Origin: an uncultured Siphonobacter sp.
GTDB lineage: Bacteria > Bacteroidota > Bacteroidia > Cytophagales > Spirosomataceae
Reading direction: 5' to 3'
Assembly (NCBI GenBank): GCA_913775095.1
Contig: CAJYIW010000003.1
Location: 62,001-126,000, forward strand
Length of the DNA: 64,000 bases
Shown in pieces: positions 46,088 through 54,537 of this stretch. Numbering within the stretch: position 1 is the first letter of the stretch; each line of letters begins with the position of its first letter. The notes below the pieces were generated by a model. The model did not search any database and had not been told where the DNA came from. It saw only the letters and a list, made by a program, of their open reading frames with translations. The position numbers and the translations under genes are program-made.

Positions 46088-46783
46088 TTAAAAATCAGCG
46101 ATAAAGTTCAGGAAGGCATTGAATTGCCGCTGGTAGCGTTCCTGATCCAGGCGATAGAGAACGGCCTTTTTGGTAATGCCCTGTTCGTTCTTCTCTCCCG
46201 TATCCAGTAAAAGCTTGGTAGATAATATTTTACGACTAAAATTACGCCGATCAAAGGAGTTACTATAGATCGCTTCGTAGAGCCGCTGAAGCTGGGGAAT
46301 GGTAAATTTTTCGGGTAATAATTCAAAACCGATGGGATGCAGGGCAGCCTTGTACCGCAGCCGTTGCAAGGCCATGGTTACCATGCGGTCATGATCGAAA
46401 ATAAGGGAAGGCTTTTGATCCAGACTTACCCAATACGCATTGTTGGCACGGGCCAGCTCGGCGTCATGATCGTGGATGTTAATGAGGGCGTAAAAGCTCA
46501 CCGAGACGGTTCGTTCCACGGGATCCCGTTTTACTTCTCCGAACGCCTGTAACTGCTCCATGTAGACGTTTTCCAGCCCCGTCAGTTCGTACAGAATCCG
46601 CTTCGCTCCTACTTCCAGATCCTCATTTACGTTCAGAAAACCGCCCATTAATGACCACTTCCCCAGCTCTGGCTCAAAATTTCGTTTGATGAGCAGGACT
46701 TTCAGGTCTTCTCCATCAAAGCCAAAAATGATACAGTCGGTGGCAACTAACACGCGATTATCGTGCGGGTACTGCTGAAGCAT
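46088..46783 (-). CDS. araR: Nudix-fold arabinose regulator (AraR-type, NrtR family)
   Basis: This 231-residue protein has an N-terminal Nudix-like domain (residues about 10-145; LVATDCIIFGFDGEDLKVLL, then GKWSLMGGFLNVNEDLEVGAKRIL) and a C-terminal winged-helix domain (about 155-231; FTIPQLQRLYEAIYSNSFDRRNFSRKIL). The Nudix box lacks the usual catalytic REXXEE core, as in regulators that have kept the fold for ligand sensing. Bacteroidota AraR proteins of this family bind L-arabinose and repress or activate ara genes. ATG 46783 is preferred to a TTG four codons upstream. Operator-like palindromes precede this gene and araB. Confidence 0.92.
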   Translation of the reverse strand: MLQQYPHDNRVLVATDCIIFGFDGEDLKVLLIKRNFEPELGKWSLMGGFLNVNEDLEVGAKRILYELTGLENVYMEQLQAFGEVKRDPVERTVSVSFYALINIHDHDAELARANNAYWVSLDQKPSLIFDHDRMVTMALQRLRYKAALHPIGFELLPEKFTIPQLQRLYEAIYSNSFDRRNFSRKILSTKLLLDTGEKNEQGITKKAVLYRLDQERYQRQFNAFLNFIADF

Positions 46784-46801
46784 AGAATCAGTCAAACAAT
46801 G

Positions 46802-46832
46802 GAAAAATAATCGTGTCGAAATAACACATTAA
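46802..46832 (-). promoter_or_regulatory. araR promoter overlapped by a predicted AraR operator
   Basis: The palindrome GTGTCGAAATAACAC (46813-46827) falls between a -7-like TATTTTTC (46802-46809) and a weak TTAA -33 element 19 nt upstream on the minus strand. An operator inside the promoter spacer suggests autorepression. The palindrome pattern is the same as at 46024-46038. Confidence 0.6.
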
Positions 46833-46874
46833 TTTGGAAATAAACCATAAAAAAATTTAAAAATTCCATTAAAA

Positions 46875-47807
46875 TTACCGGGCTTCGGTAAGCACAGGCC
46901 AACCTTTGCTGAAGTTCAGGTCCATCAACCGCTGTTTGGACTTTCCATTATCTTCCGCATCGTAATAATGAATGGAAACCTGTTTTTTCTCTTTCAGTAA
47001 CCCAACGTGACCAGGACCGATGTAACGCCCTGTGGTGCGAAGAACCAGGGTGCCACCGCCCTTAGTCAAATCCTTGCCCTCGGCATCCAGAAAAGGACCG
47101 AGGGGATTTTCCGAACGACCCACCACGATATAATACGTGCTGTTCAGTCCTTTGCAGCACTGTCCGTTGTTGGCAAACAGGTAGTAATAGTTTCCTTCTC
47201 TAATCAGGCAGGCGGCTTCCCAATCCGACATGTTTCCGCCCGCTACCTTCGTTACGCTGGTTCCGGCCTTTACCTTCCCCGTGGCAGGGTCCAGTTCTAC
47301 GGTGCCAATCCCGCCGAAATAAGAGCCATAGGTAAGATACACGCGGCCATCGGTATCCTGCAAAATGCTGGGATCGATGGCGTTGAATCCCTTCCGGTCT
47401 TTGGACTCCATCACCACACCCTCGTCTTGCCATTGATAATTTGGCGATTTTTGGTCCAGCGTTACATTCGTGGCCAGCCCTAAGGCGGAGGTTGAGGCTC
47501 CGAAGGTCGAACAGGAATAATAGAGGTAATACTTCCCATTCATTTTCAGAATGTCGGGAGCCCAGAAATGACCTTTGAAGCCCGGAACGCTGGTATTCAC
47601 CCATTCGGGCCAGCTTCCTTTTTTGAATACCGGTTCGGCGGACTGCCAGTTTTTCAGGTCCGTCGAGGTATGAACGGTGATGCCGTGACCCGTGGAGAAA
47701 AAGTAATACGTTCCTCCGTCCTGGATGACGGTGCTCGGGTCGTGCGAGGCGGGATCCTGGGCGAATGACCACAGGGGCAAAAGCAGTAAGAAGAGGCTAC
47801 GTAACAT
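46875..47807 (-). CDS. Glycoside hydrolase family 43 (endo-arabinanase type)
   Basis: This 310-residue secreted enzyme has a signal peptide (MLRSLFLLLLPLWSFAQ) and one five-bladed beta-propeller. The three acidic active-site residues can be placed: Asp23 in SHDPS (base), Asp in NAIDPSIL (pKa modulator), and Glu in MSDWEAACLI (acid). The single-domain size and SHDPSTVIQDGGTYYFF start match arabinan endo-1,5-alpha-L-arabinanases. It would cut the arabinan backbone into pieces for the SusCD system. It lies 92 bp before araR and is separated from the GH51 genes by a terminator. Confidence 0.92.
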   Translation of the reverse strand: MLRSLFLLLLPLWSFAQDPASHDPSTVIQDGGTYYFFSTGHGITVHTSTDLKNWQSAEPVFKKGSWPEWVNTSVPGFKGHFWAPDILKMNGKYYLYYSCSTFGASTSALGLATNVTLDQKSPNYQWQDEGVVMESKDRKGFNAIDPSILQDTDGRVYLTYGSYFGGIGTVELDPATGKVKAGTSVTKVAGGNMSDWEAACLIREGNYYYLFANNGQCCKGLNSTYYIVVGRSENPLGPFLDAEGKDLTKGGGTLVLRTTGRYIGPGHVGLLKEKKQVSIHYYDAEDNGKSKQRLMDLNFSKGWPVLTEAR

Positions 47808-47959
47808 TAGTTTTCAGCGTTAGAGGTTATGAATCAAAAGGTTAGTTTTTTACATCAGGCTGACATTCGTTTTTTGCCGCAATTCTAATCGTTGACTCGT
47901 CAGGGATACCAGAAGCCCTGATATGAACGCTACGCAACCTTAGGGCTCTGGATGACCGG

Positions 47960-48115
47960 CGGGGAGTAAACGAAAGTATTCAGCCTGTCATCTCGAACGC
48001 AGGGCGAGAGCTTACTTGAAGTTAACGTTGCGTTAGCTAACAAAATACCCCGTCGTGGAATGCTCCCCACCCCCGAGTAAGGTTCTTCGCTTCGCTCTGA
48101 ATGACAGGTAGTCAC
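47960..48115. repeat. Dispersed intergenic repeat of the CHSERSEE type
   Basis: The two ends carry TGTCATCTCGAACGCAGGG (about 47977-47996) and, inverted, CGAAGCGAAGAACC-type sequence with CTGAATGACAGG (about 48084-48109). Translated, one end gives TTCHSERSEEP, a false ORF seen in many bacterial genomes. It sits between two transcription units and shows no genuine coding signs. Confidence 0.65.
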
Positions 48116-48205
48116 TATCATTACTGTACTTCCAAACCCAGGAGTTAAATAGAAAAAAGATGAGCTGTTGTCTGCTATTTTCCTGCCTGCTCCTTAGCAA
48201 AAAAG

Positions 48206-48232
48206 AAGGCCGGGATTACCAAACCCGGCCTT
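48206..48232 (-). terminator. Terminator of the GH51 operon
   Basis: On the minus strand AAGGCCGGG and CCCGGCCTT pair around a 9-nt loop, followed by CTTTTTTGC. It lies 24 bp after the second GH51 stop at 48257. Confidence 0.88.
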
Positions 48233-48256
48233 TGTACTCACCAACATAGCCAAGTA

Positions 48257-50218
48257 CTATTTCACTACTTTTACCCGAATCACGGAGAAGGACTGCGGAG
48301 CCAGTGTCAGGTTCATTTTAGTACCCTTCACGGCCATTTCCTCTTCCGCTGGACTGACCTGCTTCGGATTTTCAAAACTATTTTCAGCCGTTAACGCCGC
48401 TCCTTTCATGGTCCAGCGTTTGGCTTTTGCGTCCAGTTTTTTTACGCCTTCCAGAGCAATCGTTTCGGTCTGGGGCTGATCGGAAGTATTAACCAGCTTC
48501 AGGATAATTTCCTTCGTGGGTTCGTCCCAGGTGGCCGAGGCGTAGAGTTTGTCTTTTCCGGTAACCAGCTGATTGTTCGCCGTAATCGGCAATACCTTCG
48601 TGCCTTTATTCGTCGAATAGAGTTTCTGAACGTAATAGTTGGGCGTTCCATAGGATTGCAGGTTATTCATCCAGATCAGATCGGGCGTCCATTGCCAGCC
48701 ATCGGCGTGAGCAAACAGAGGAGCGTACGAAGCCATGTGAACCACATCGGCGTTCCGCTCCAGACCCGTCATGAAAGCCGCTTCCGACAGGGCACACAAC
48801 CAGGTGTTCTTATTCTCCTGACTGGCGATGTCCTTGCTTTGGGAAGCGTACTCGCCCGCGAATATTTTTGGTCCCTTGCGGTCATAATCGTCGTAGCGAT
48901 TGGCGTTTTCCATGAACCATTCGGGTTTGCGATAATAGTGTTCATCCACAATGTCCGCCTTCAATTCCCGCAGTTTTCCGCTCAGAAAGCCAAAAACTTC
49001 GCCATCGGGGTTAGGCCCGGCACTGGAAATCAGGCGAATGTCAGGATACTTTGACTTAATCGCTTTTTCAAAAACCACGTAACGGTCAATGTACTGAGGC
49101 CCCCACTGTTCGTTACCAATGCCCAGTAGTTTCAGATTAAAGGGCTTGGGGTGACCCATGTCAGCCCGCAACTTACCCCATTTCGTATCCGTAGAACCAT
49201 TTGCAAATTCGATCAGATCCAGAGCATCCTGCACGTACGGATCCAGCTCATCCACCGGCACTACTTCGCCCGAGTTATACTGACAGGCCATGCCGCAGTT
49301 CAAAATGGGTAAAGGTTCTGCTCCAATGTCTTCCGAAAGCTGGAAGTATTCGAAGAAGCCAAGCCCGAAGGTCTGGAAATAATCGGGCGTGAGGCGGTGC
49401 TTGAATTCCGTATTCCAGCGGTTAATTTCCCCTTTCCGGTCTTCAATGGCTCCTACGGTATTTTTCCACTGATACCGGCGGTCCAGGTCATACCCTTCCA
49501 CGATGCAACCTCCGGGAAAACGCAGGAAACCCGGTTTCATATCGGCCAGTAGCTGCACCAGATCGGCCCGTAAGCCCCCCGGACGGTTCTTCCAGGTATC
49601 TTTCGGAAACAGGGAAATCATATCCAGATCGGCGGTGCCTTTGCCTTCAAACCAGATATTCAGCCTGGCTTTAGGCTCCGTTTGGGTCGAAGTGAAACTA
49701 ACGGCCTGCTTTTTCCAGTCCGTACTGGTTAAAGGTAACGAAGCCGTTCCCAGCACCTGTCCGGCTGGATTGACCAGTTCCAGTTTCAGCGTCAGATTCC
49801 CTTCTACATTCTTAGCCAATACCGAAAAATCGTAACCTACGCCTTCTTTAATACCCATTCCGCGAAACCCTTCGTTGGTCAGGCCGTATTTTTCACCATC
49901 GGCTTTGACCCGCAGGAAACGGGGGTTAGCGGGTTGATCGGCCCGGTTAATCACCAGTACACTGCTGGTTCCTTTGGGACTTTTATGTTCCTTCCAGCCC
50001 ATCATGGGGGTGGTAAATTCAAACGAGCGGTTTTTGATCAGTTCGGCGTATAAACCGCCGTCGGCTCCCATGTTAATATCTTCGAAAAACAAACCCCACA
50101 TCGTCGGCTGGATATCCGCTTTGGGTTTGTTCACCTGGACCACCAGCGGCGTTTGAGCCGCCACCTGACCGGCGATTCCCAGAGCCAGTAAGGTTTTATA
50201 AAGTTTAGGTAATTGCAT
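48257..50218 (-). CDS. GH51 alpha-L-arabinofuranosidase (long, secreted)
   Basis: This 653-residue enzyme has a signal peptide (LALGIAGQVAAQ) and a family layout that includes an inserted carbohydrate-binding-like beta domain (about 75-210), a TIM barrel and a C-terminal beta domain. GLFFEDINMGADGGLYAELI near residue 43 is typical. The acid/base Glu is in LLGIGNEQWGP and the nucleophile Glu in KIFAGEYASQ. It removes arabinofuranosyl side chains from arabinan or arabinoxylan, outside the cytoplasm. It follows the other GH51 gene by 20 bp, so the two are co-transcribed. Confidence 0.93.
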   Translation of the reverse strand: MQLPKLYKTLLALGIAGQVAAQTPLVVQVNKPKADIQPTMWGLFFEDINMGADGGLYAELIKNRSFEFTTPMMGWKEHKSPKGTSSVLVINRADQPANPRFLRVKADGEKYGLTNEGFRGMGIKEGVGYDFSVLAKNVEGNLTLKLELVNPAGQVLGTASLPLTSTDWKKQAVSFTSTQTEPKARLNIWFEGKGTADLDMISLFPKDTWKNRPGGLRADLVQLLADMKPGFLRFPGGCIVEGYDLDRRYQWKNTVGAIEDRKGEINRWNTEFKHRLTPDYFQTFGLGFFEYFQLSEDIGAEPLPILNCGMACQYNSGEVVPVDELDPYVQDALDLIEFANGSTDTKWGKLRADMGHPKPFNLKLLGIGNEQWGPQYIDRYVVFEKAIKSKYPDIRLISSAGPNPDGEVFGFLSGKLRELKADIVDEHYYRKPEWFMENANRYDDYDRKGPKIFAGEYASQSKDIASQENKNTWLCALSEAAFMTGLERNADVVHMASYAPLFAHADGWQWTPDLIWMNNLQSYGTPNYYVQKLYSTNKGTKVLPITANNQLVTGKDKLYASATWDEPTKEIILKLVNTSDQPQTETIALEGVKKLDAKAKRWTMKGAALTAENSFENPKQVSPAEEEMAVKGTKMNLTLAPQSFSVIRVKVVK

Positions 50219-50238
50219 TGGTTTTTTGATTAATGAAC

Positions 50239-51774
50239 TTACTTCAATTCCAGCACCACTACAGAAGCAGGCGGAAGTTTAACTTTCAACTGAGCTCCCG
50301 AAAGGCTGGCTCCCTTAAAATCCACGGGTTGAATTTTATCAGGATTTTCAAAGGTATTATAATCCTGTAACCTGGCCGAGCTGAGCACGCGTCCCGTTAC
50401 CGTTTTCAGGTTCAATCCTTTTAAATCCACCGTAATATCCTGCGTTTTTTTCGGGTCAATGTTTACCAGCGATACGTGCGTCAGTCCATTTTTATCTTTG
50501 GAGGCCGAAGCGGATACGGCCTTCAGTTTGTCTGCCTCAAAAGAGTAGTCATTACTTTTCAGTTGCACGGGTAATAAGGTTGCGTCCTGATGCACGTTGT
50601 ACATTTCCATGACGTGATACGTGGGTGTCAGGATCATTTTTTCATCCTTCGTCAGAATCACGGATTGCAATACATTCACGACCTGAGCCAGGTTTGCCAT
50701 GCGAACGCGGTCAGCGTGGTTATGAAAAATGTTCAGCGTTACGCCCGCAATCATGGCATCCCGGATGGTGTTCTGCTGATACAGAAAACCGGGATTGGTG
50801 CCGGGTTCCACTTCGTACCAGCCGCCCCACTCATCTACCACCAGAGCTACTTTTTTCTTCGGATCGTACTTATCCATGATGGCACTGTGCTTCTGCACGA
50901 GTTCTTCCATAAATAAGGCTTGCTTCATGGTCCCGAAATACTGTTTCTCGTCGAATTCGGTAGAAGGGCCTTTTTTCTGCCAGTTGGTTACCGAATAATG
51001 GTGTAAGGCAACCCCCGCCAGCATTTCGTGGGGAATATCCCGCATGAGTACTTCCGTCCAGTGGTAATCCGCCGAGTTGGCTCCTGAGGCAATCCGGAAG
51101 AGTTTGCCGGTGTTATTCCAGTCAGACATGAACGTGGCGTATTTCCGGTATTCATTGGCATAATATTCGGCCTTCATGTTACCGCCGCAACCCCAGGCTT
51201 CATTGCCCACGCCCCAGAATTTAACATTCCAGCCCTTCTCCCGGCCATTTTCCTTCCGCAGATTCGACATCGGGCTTTTGCCATCGAAGTTGGTGTATTG
51301 CACCCAGTCCGTTAGTTCCTGAACCGTGCCACTGCCCACATTGCCTGCCAGGTACGGTTCCGTTCCCAGCCGCTCGCAGAGGTCAAGGAAATCGTGCGTG
51401 CCGAAGCTGTTATCTTCCGTCACGCCACCCCACCAGGTGTTTACAATGGAGGGACGATTTTTTTTCGGTCCGATGCCGTCTTTCCAGTGGTAGGTATCGG
51501 CAAAGCAGCCGCCGGGCCAGCGAAGGTTCGGAATCTTCAGCTTCTTTAACGCATCCACCACGTCATTTCGAATGCCTTTCTGGTTAGGAATTTTGTTGTT
51601 CTCCCCCACGTAAATGCCCCCGTAAATGCAGCGGCCCAGGTGTTCGGCAAAGTGTCCGTAAATATGTTTGTCGATGGTAACGTTCTCGGAAGAAGCACTG
51701 ATCGTCAGTTGATTTTGAGCAAACGTCCAGCTCGAAGCCAAAGCAAGGGCAAGCGTAGTAAGTGTTTTTTTCAT
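50239..51774 (-). CDS. GH51 alpha-L-arabinofuranosidase (short form)
   Basis: This 511-residue enzyme begins with a signal peptide (LTTLALALASSWTFAQ) and then the compact GH51 form: IYGHFAEHLGRCIYGGIYVG, NLRWPGGCFADTYHWKDGIG, the acid/base Glu in FWGVGNEAWGCGG and the nucleophile Glu in LVVDEWGGWY. Compact GH51 enzymes are often cytoplasmic in other bacteria; the signal peptide here argues for a periplasmic role on imported oligosaccharides. It is first in a two-gene operon whose promoter region (51831-51898) shares a module with the susC promoter. Confidence 0.94.
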   Translation of the reverse strand: MKKTLTTLALALASSWTFAQNQLTISASSENVTIDKHIYGHFAEHLGRCIYGGIYVGENNKIPNQKGIRNDVVDALKKLKIPNLRWPGGCFADTYHWKDGIGPKKNRPSIVNTWWGGVTEDNSFGTHDFLDLCERLGTEPYLAGNVGSGTVQELTDWVQYTNFDGKSPMSNLRKENGREKGWNVKFWGVGNEAWGCGGNMKAEYYANEYRKYATFMSDWNNTGKLFRIASGANSADYHWTEVLMRDIPHEMLAGVALHHYSVTNWQKKGPSTEFDEKQYFGTMKQALFMEELVQKHSAIMDKYDPKKKVALVVDEWGGWYEVEPGTNPGFLYQQNTIRDAMIAGVTLNIFHNHADRVRMANLAQVVNVLQSVILTKDEKMILTPTYHVMEMYNVHQDATLLPVQLKSNDYSFEADKLKAVSASASKDKNGLTHVSLVNIDPKKTQDITVDLKGLNLKTVTGRVLSSARLQDYNTFENPDKIQPVDFKGASLSGAQLKVKLPPASVVVLELK

Positions 51775-51830
51775 AACAATAAAGACAGAGGCCTGGTCTT
51801 TTACAGATTGAAATGCAGTAGAAAATTCAT

Positions 51831-51898
51831 CAAAAATAGAACAATGAATGAGGGCTTACTCCCTATCATTTAGCTTTCACTTCCTTTATTTTGACATT
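51831..51898 (-). promoter_or_regulatory. Regulated promoter module of the GH51 operon
   Basis: On the minus strand the order is AATGTCAAAATA, 23 nt, GGGAGTAAG, 16 nt, TATTTTTG (-7 box, 51831-51838). The susC upstream region has the same three blocks with exactly the same spacings (57927-57994). There is no TTTG at -33, so activation by a bound regulator is likely. The -7 box lies about 57 bp before the GH51 start. Confidence 0.75.
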
Positions 51899-51931
51899 AA
51901 TGCAATTTAATCCATTATTTTTTGTCAAAAT
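51888..51931. repeat. 9-bp inverted repeat at the upstream edge of the GH51 promoter module
   Basis: ATTTTGACA (51888-51896) and TGTCAAAAT (51923-51931) are perfect complements 26 bp apart. One arm is the outer block of the promoter module, so the pair may be two binding sites for the same regulator. Confidence 0.5.
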
Positions 51932-51957
51932 AGTATGTACATAGCTTCATAAACAAA

Positions 51958-51988
51958 ACTTCCCGAAAGTAGTCTACCTTCGGGAAGT
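51958..51988 (-). terminator. Terminator of the susC-susD-DUF3823 operon
   Basis: ACTTCCCGAA (51958-51967) pairs with TTCGGGAAGT (51979-51988) around an 11-nt loop; on the minus strand the stem is followed by TTTGTTTATG. It lies 20 bp after the DUF3823 stop and before the GH51 promoter module, so the two operons are transcribed separately. Confidence 0.82.
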
Positions 51989-52008
51989 AAAAAATACAAA
52001 CGAATCTT

Positions 52009-52677
52009 TTACCACTTGATTTCCTGCACGGGCGAATACAGCATCTCGCCCACACCCGCCGTTTTTACGCCAATCCGACCGTAGGCATACGCCTTGCCAA
52101 GGTTATTGGGAACGTTTAGCGTAAGGGTCAGATTTTTACTTAAATCGGCCAGAGCCGTTCCGGTCAGGTCAACGCGGGCCGCATTGTTGTTAATATCTAC
52201 GAACTGCGTGGCTCCCAGATAAAACGTTACCCGCTCAATGGCCTTGCTGCTGACAATCTGATTGATCTTTGTAGTAGCCGTAATGGTGTTGTTCGTCTTC
52301 GTATACGTAGCCGCACCAACGGTATAGTAAGGAGTGACGGGAACATTAATCGCCGTATTTCCCCGCAGGTTTACTTGAATCGTATCGCTGTTGTCCACCC
52401 AGGGGCCATTGCCTCGTAGCAATACCAGATTATAGTCGCCATCAAATAAGGTCGCCGAGAACGAACCGTCCTGATCGACATGCAGAGGAATTTTCGTGAA
52501 CGCCTTATACCCGTGTTGCCATAATTCCAGCTGAACGCCGTTACTTCTGACACCGACGGGCAAATTATTATAGATGACCTGCCCGGTCAGGTTCGATTGC
52601 GGAGCGTCAAAATTATCTTTTACACAGCCCGCCAGCCCAACGAGAGCGAGCAAACTGCCCAGTAGTAACTTTTTCAT
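52009..52677 (-). CDS. DUF3823 lipoprotein, SusCD-associated
   Basis: This 222-residue protein starts at 52677 (MKKLLLGSLLALVGLAGC, lipobox LAGC), one base after the SusD stop codon. A first beta domain with LTGQVIYNNLPVGVRSNGVQLELWQ and FSATLFDGDYNLVL matches DUF3823, and a second beta domain of about 100 residues follows. These proteins occur right after SusD in many polysaccharide loci and are thought to be surface glycan-binding lipoproteins (SusE/F-like role). It is the last gene of the operon. Confidence 0.9.
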   Translation of the reverse strand: MKKLLLGSLLALVGLAGCVKDNFDAPQSNLTGQVIYNNLPVGVRSNGVQLELWQHGYKAFTKIPLHVDQDGSFSATLFDGDYNLVLLRGNGPWVDNSDTIQVNLRGNTAINVPVTPYYTVGAATYTKTNNTITATTKINQIVSSKAIERVTFYLGATQFVDINNNAARVDLTGTALADLSKNLTLTLNVPNNLGKAYAYGRIGVKTAGVGEMLYSPVQEIKW

Positions 52678-52678
52678 A

Positions 52679-54526
52679 TTAATGGAAAGGATTGCGTACG
52701 ATTTTGGGGTTATTGTTGATGACACCCTGATCGATCGATGAATAATAATTTCCTAACTGAAACAGACGCGGAGCCCGATACCGGGGAGCCGCCAGTTTCT
52801 CGAAAATGTATTTCCCGTCTTTCGGATCACCGGGACGCACGACGCGGTACGGATACAGAGCAAAGGCCATCGCATCGGGGTTACTCGAACTGCCGTTCCA
52901 GATTTCGTGGGCAATCCGCCAGCGTTTCAGATCCCAGACGCGGTGATCTTCGAAGGCCAGTTCTACGCGACGTTCGTTCTGAATTCGCTGGATATTGAGT
53001 GTTTTCAGACTGTTCGCCGGAAAGCCCGCCCGCTGGCGAAGCGTATTTACGTACTGAAGGGCATCGGTGGTCTGGCCGAGTTCCAGAGCGGCTTCGGCGG
53101 CATTCAGGTACACTTCTCCCAAACGGAAACGTACCCACCACATATCACTCCGAATCCCCCGCGTACTGGCCATTGGAGCGGGATCGATGTATTTACGCAG
53201 GTAGAAACCCGTGTTGGAGACTTCCGTTTGTGAACGTTGCGGCCCCGACGTTCCGGTTAACAATTTCCCATCGGTATACGTCGAACCGAGCGTGTTGGAC
53301 TCTACGTTTTGATACGCACTGCCGTTCCACACTTTCACGCCCGCCTGAATCTGCACTTCCTGCCCCCGGAAGCTCGTTCCCGGATAGATAATCGTTCCGT
53401 ACAAGCGGGCATCTTTGTTGGCAAAAATGTCCTGGGGGCGGTCATAATAAATATAATCACTGTTATCGGCGGTACGGTTTTTCAGTTCTCCCGAGCTGCC
53501 ATCGAGATATTCGTAATCTTCCACCAGATTCAGGGTGGGCGTTACGGCTGACGAACCGAGGTTATCCTCCCGAACGCCGCGAGCGATGTTATCGTAGGTA
53601 AAACTGTGGCGTTTATCTTTGGCCGTCAGGAAGTCCTGAGCCATGATTACTTCCCGGTTATTTACTTTTTTGGTAATCGCTTCGAAGAAGTTTTCACCCA
53701 GATTCGGATTCGTCTGATACAGGGTGTACGCTCCCGAACTGATGATTTCCTTCGCCGCCGCCAGAGCTTTGGTATAATAATCGCTGGCCCGGTTAGCCGG
53801 AATGCCTACTTCACCATTGGGAAGGGTAATCGGAGCGGGCATCAGGTTATTATACTTGGCAATGGAACCGGCGTACAGCATCGCCCGGCTTTTCAAAGCC
53901 AGAGCCGTGTACTTATTGGCCCGGGTATTGCTGCCTGAGTTCCCCAGCTGATCCTTGATGGCATCCAGCTCCGAAGCGATAAAATCGTAGACTTCGGCCT
54001 CTTTGTTACGGGCTTGCTGCAAAGGCGTAGGATCGCCGCTGAAATCGTAGATCAACTGTTTCGTCACCAGCGGAACACCGCCCATGCGTTTCACTAACTC
54101 AAAGTACTGATAGGCCCGCAGGAAGCGTAACTCCGCCGAAAACTGAGCTTTTTGAGTAGCCGTAAGGCTGTTCCCGTACCGCTCGATACTTTCCAGAGCC
54201 AGGTTAATGTCCCGCACCAGCCCGTAGTCCCATAACCGCCAGCGATCAAACCCGTAGGAAATGATGTTATTCCGGCCGTCGTCATTACCCGACCACATGG
54301 CTTCATCGTAGGAAGCAAATTCGGCCCAGCCGTTATCGAGCTGCGTATGAGCGGGCAAGCGGTTGTAATAGTTCGCCAGCAAACTGGTAATCATTTTGGA
54401 ATCGTTCCAAACCTGCTCTTCGGTGATGAGCGTGGGCGACTGCCGCTCCAGCCAATCGCCTTCCTTACAGCTGGAAACCAGCAGAACAGAAGCGGCGAGG
54501 AAAAGGTGTTTATAGTTCAATTTCAT
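52679..54526 (-). CDS. SusD/RagB-family surface glycan-binding lipoprotein
   Basis: This 615-residue lipoprotein (lipobox VSSC) begins KLNYKHLFLAASVLL and carries the SusD N-terminal region with LRFLRAYQYFELVKRMGGVPLV, shown here for the RAYxYFELV core, and C-terminal tetratricopeptide-like helices with VRLGEVYLNAAEAALELG and NERRVELAFEDHRVWDLKRW. SusD caps the SusC channel and binds the incoming oligosaccharide. The start lies 11 bp after the SusC stop. The surrounding enzymes indicate an arabinan-type ligand. Confidence 0.96.
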   Translation of the reverse strand: MKLNYKHLFLAASVLLVSSCKEGDWLERQSPTLITEEQVWNDSKMITSLLANYYNRLPAHTQLDNGWAEFASYDEAMWSGNDDGRNNIISYGFDRWRLWDYGLVRDINLALESIERYGNSLTATQKAQFSAELRFLRAYQYFELVKRMGGVPLVTKQLIYDFSGDPTPLQQARNKEAEVYDFIASELDAIKDQLGNSGSNTRANKYTALALKSRAMLYAGSIAKYNNLMPAPITLPNGEVGIPANRASDYYTKALAAAKEIISSGAYTLYQTNPNLGENFFEAITKKVNNREVIMAQDFLTAKDKRHSFTYDNIARGVREDNLGSSAVTPTLNLVEDYEYLDGSSGELKNRTADNSDYIYYDRPQDIFANKDARLYGTIIYPGTSFRGQEVQIQAGVKVWNGSAYQNVESNTLGSTYTDGKLLTGTSGPQRSQTEVSNTGFYLRKYIDPAPMASTRGIRSDMWWVRFRLGEVYLNAAEAALELGQTTDALQYVNTLRQRAGFPANSLKTLNIQRIQNERRVELAFEDHRVWDLKRWRIAHEIWNGSSSNPDAMAFALYPYRVVRPGDPKDGKYIFEKLAAPRYRAPRLFQLGNYYSSIDQGVINNNPKIVRNPFH

Positions 54527-54537
54527 CGAAGTGTCGT

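Larger units (their letters stand above)
47808..48256. other. Intergenic region with terminator and dispersed repeat
   Basis: This 449-bp gap separates the GH51 operon from GH43. It has a terminator (48206-48232) and a dispersed repeat (about 47960-48115). The stretch directly before GH43 (47808-47890) should hold its promoter; a loose palindrome ATGTCAGCCTGATGT (about 47852-47866) resembles the AraR pattern only in part. Confidence 0.5.

Noticed and set aside
46813-46827. AraR-type palindrome searched for upstream of susC, the GH51 genes, araA, araD and the symporter
   Set aside because: Only half-sites or loose matches (for example near 42434-42442 and 47852-47866) were found, which do not support further operators.
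47200-47772. A 190-residue open frame overlapping GH43 on the same strand
   Set aside because: It is a frame-shifted shadow of the glycosidase, Arg-rich and without motifs, whereas the GH43 frame has all three catalytic acids.
47930-48121. A minus-strand open frame reading TTCHSERSEEP
   Set aside because: This is the familiar false ORF from a dispersed intergenic repeat.
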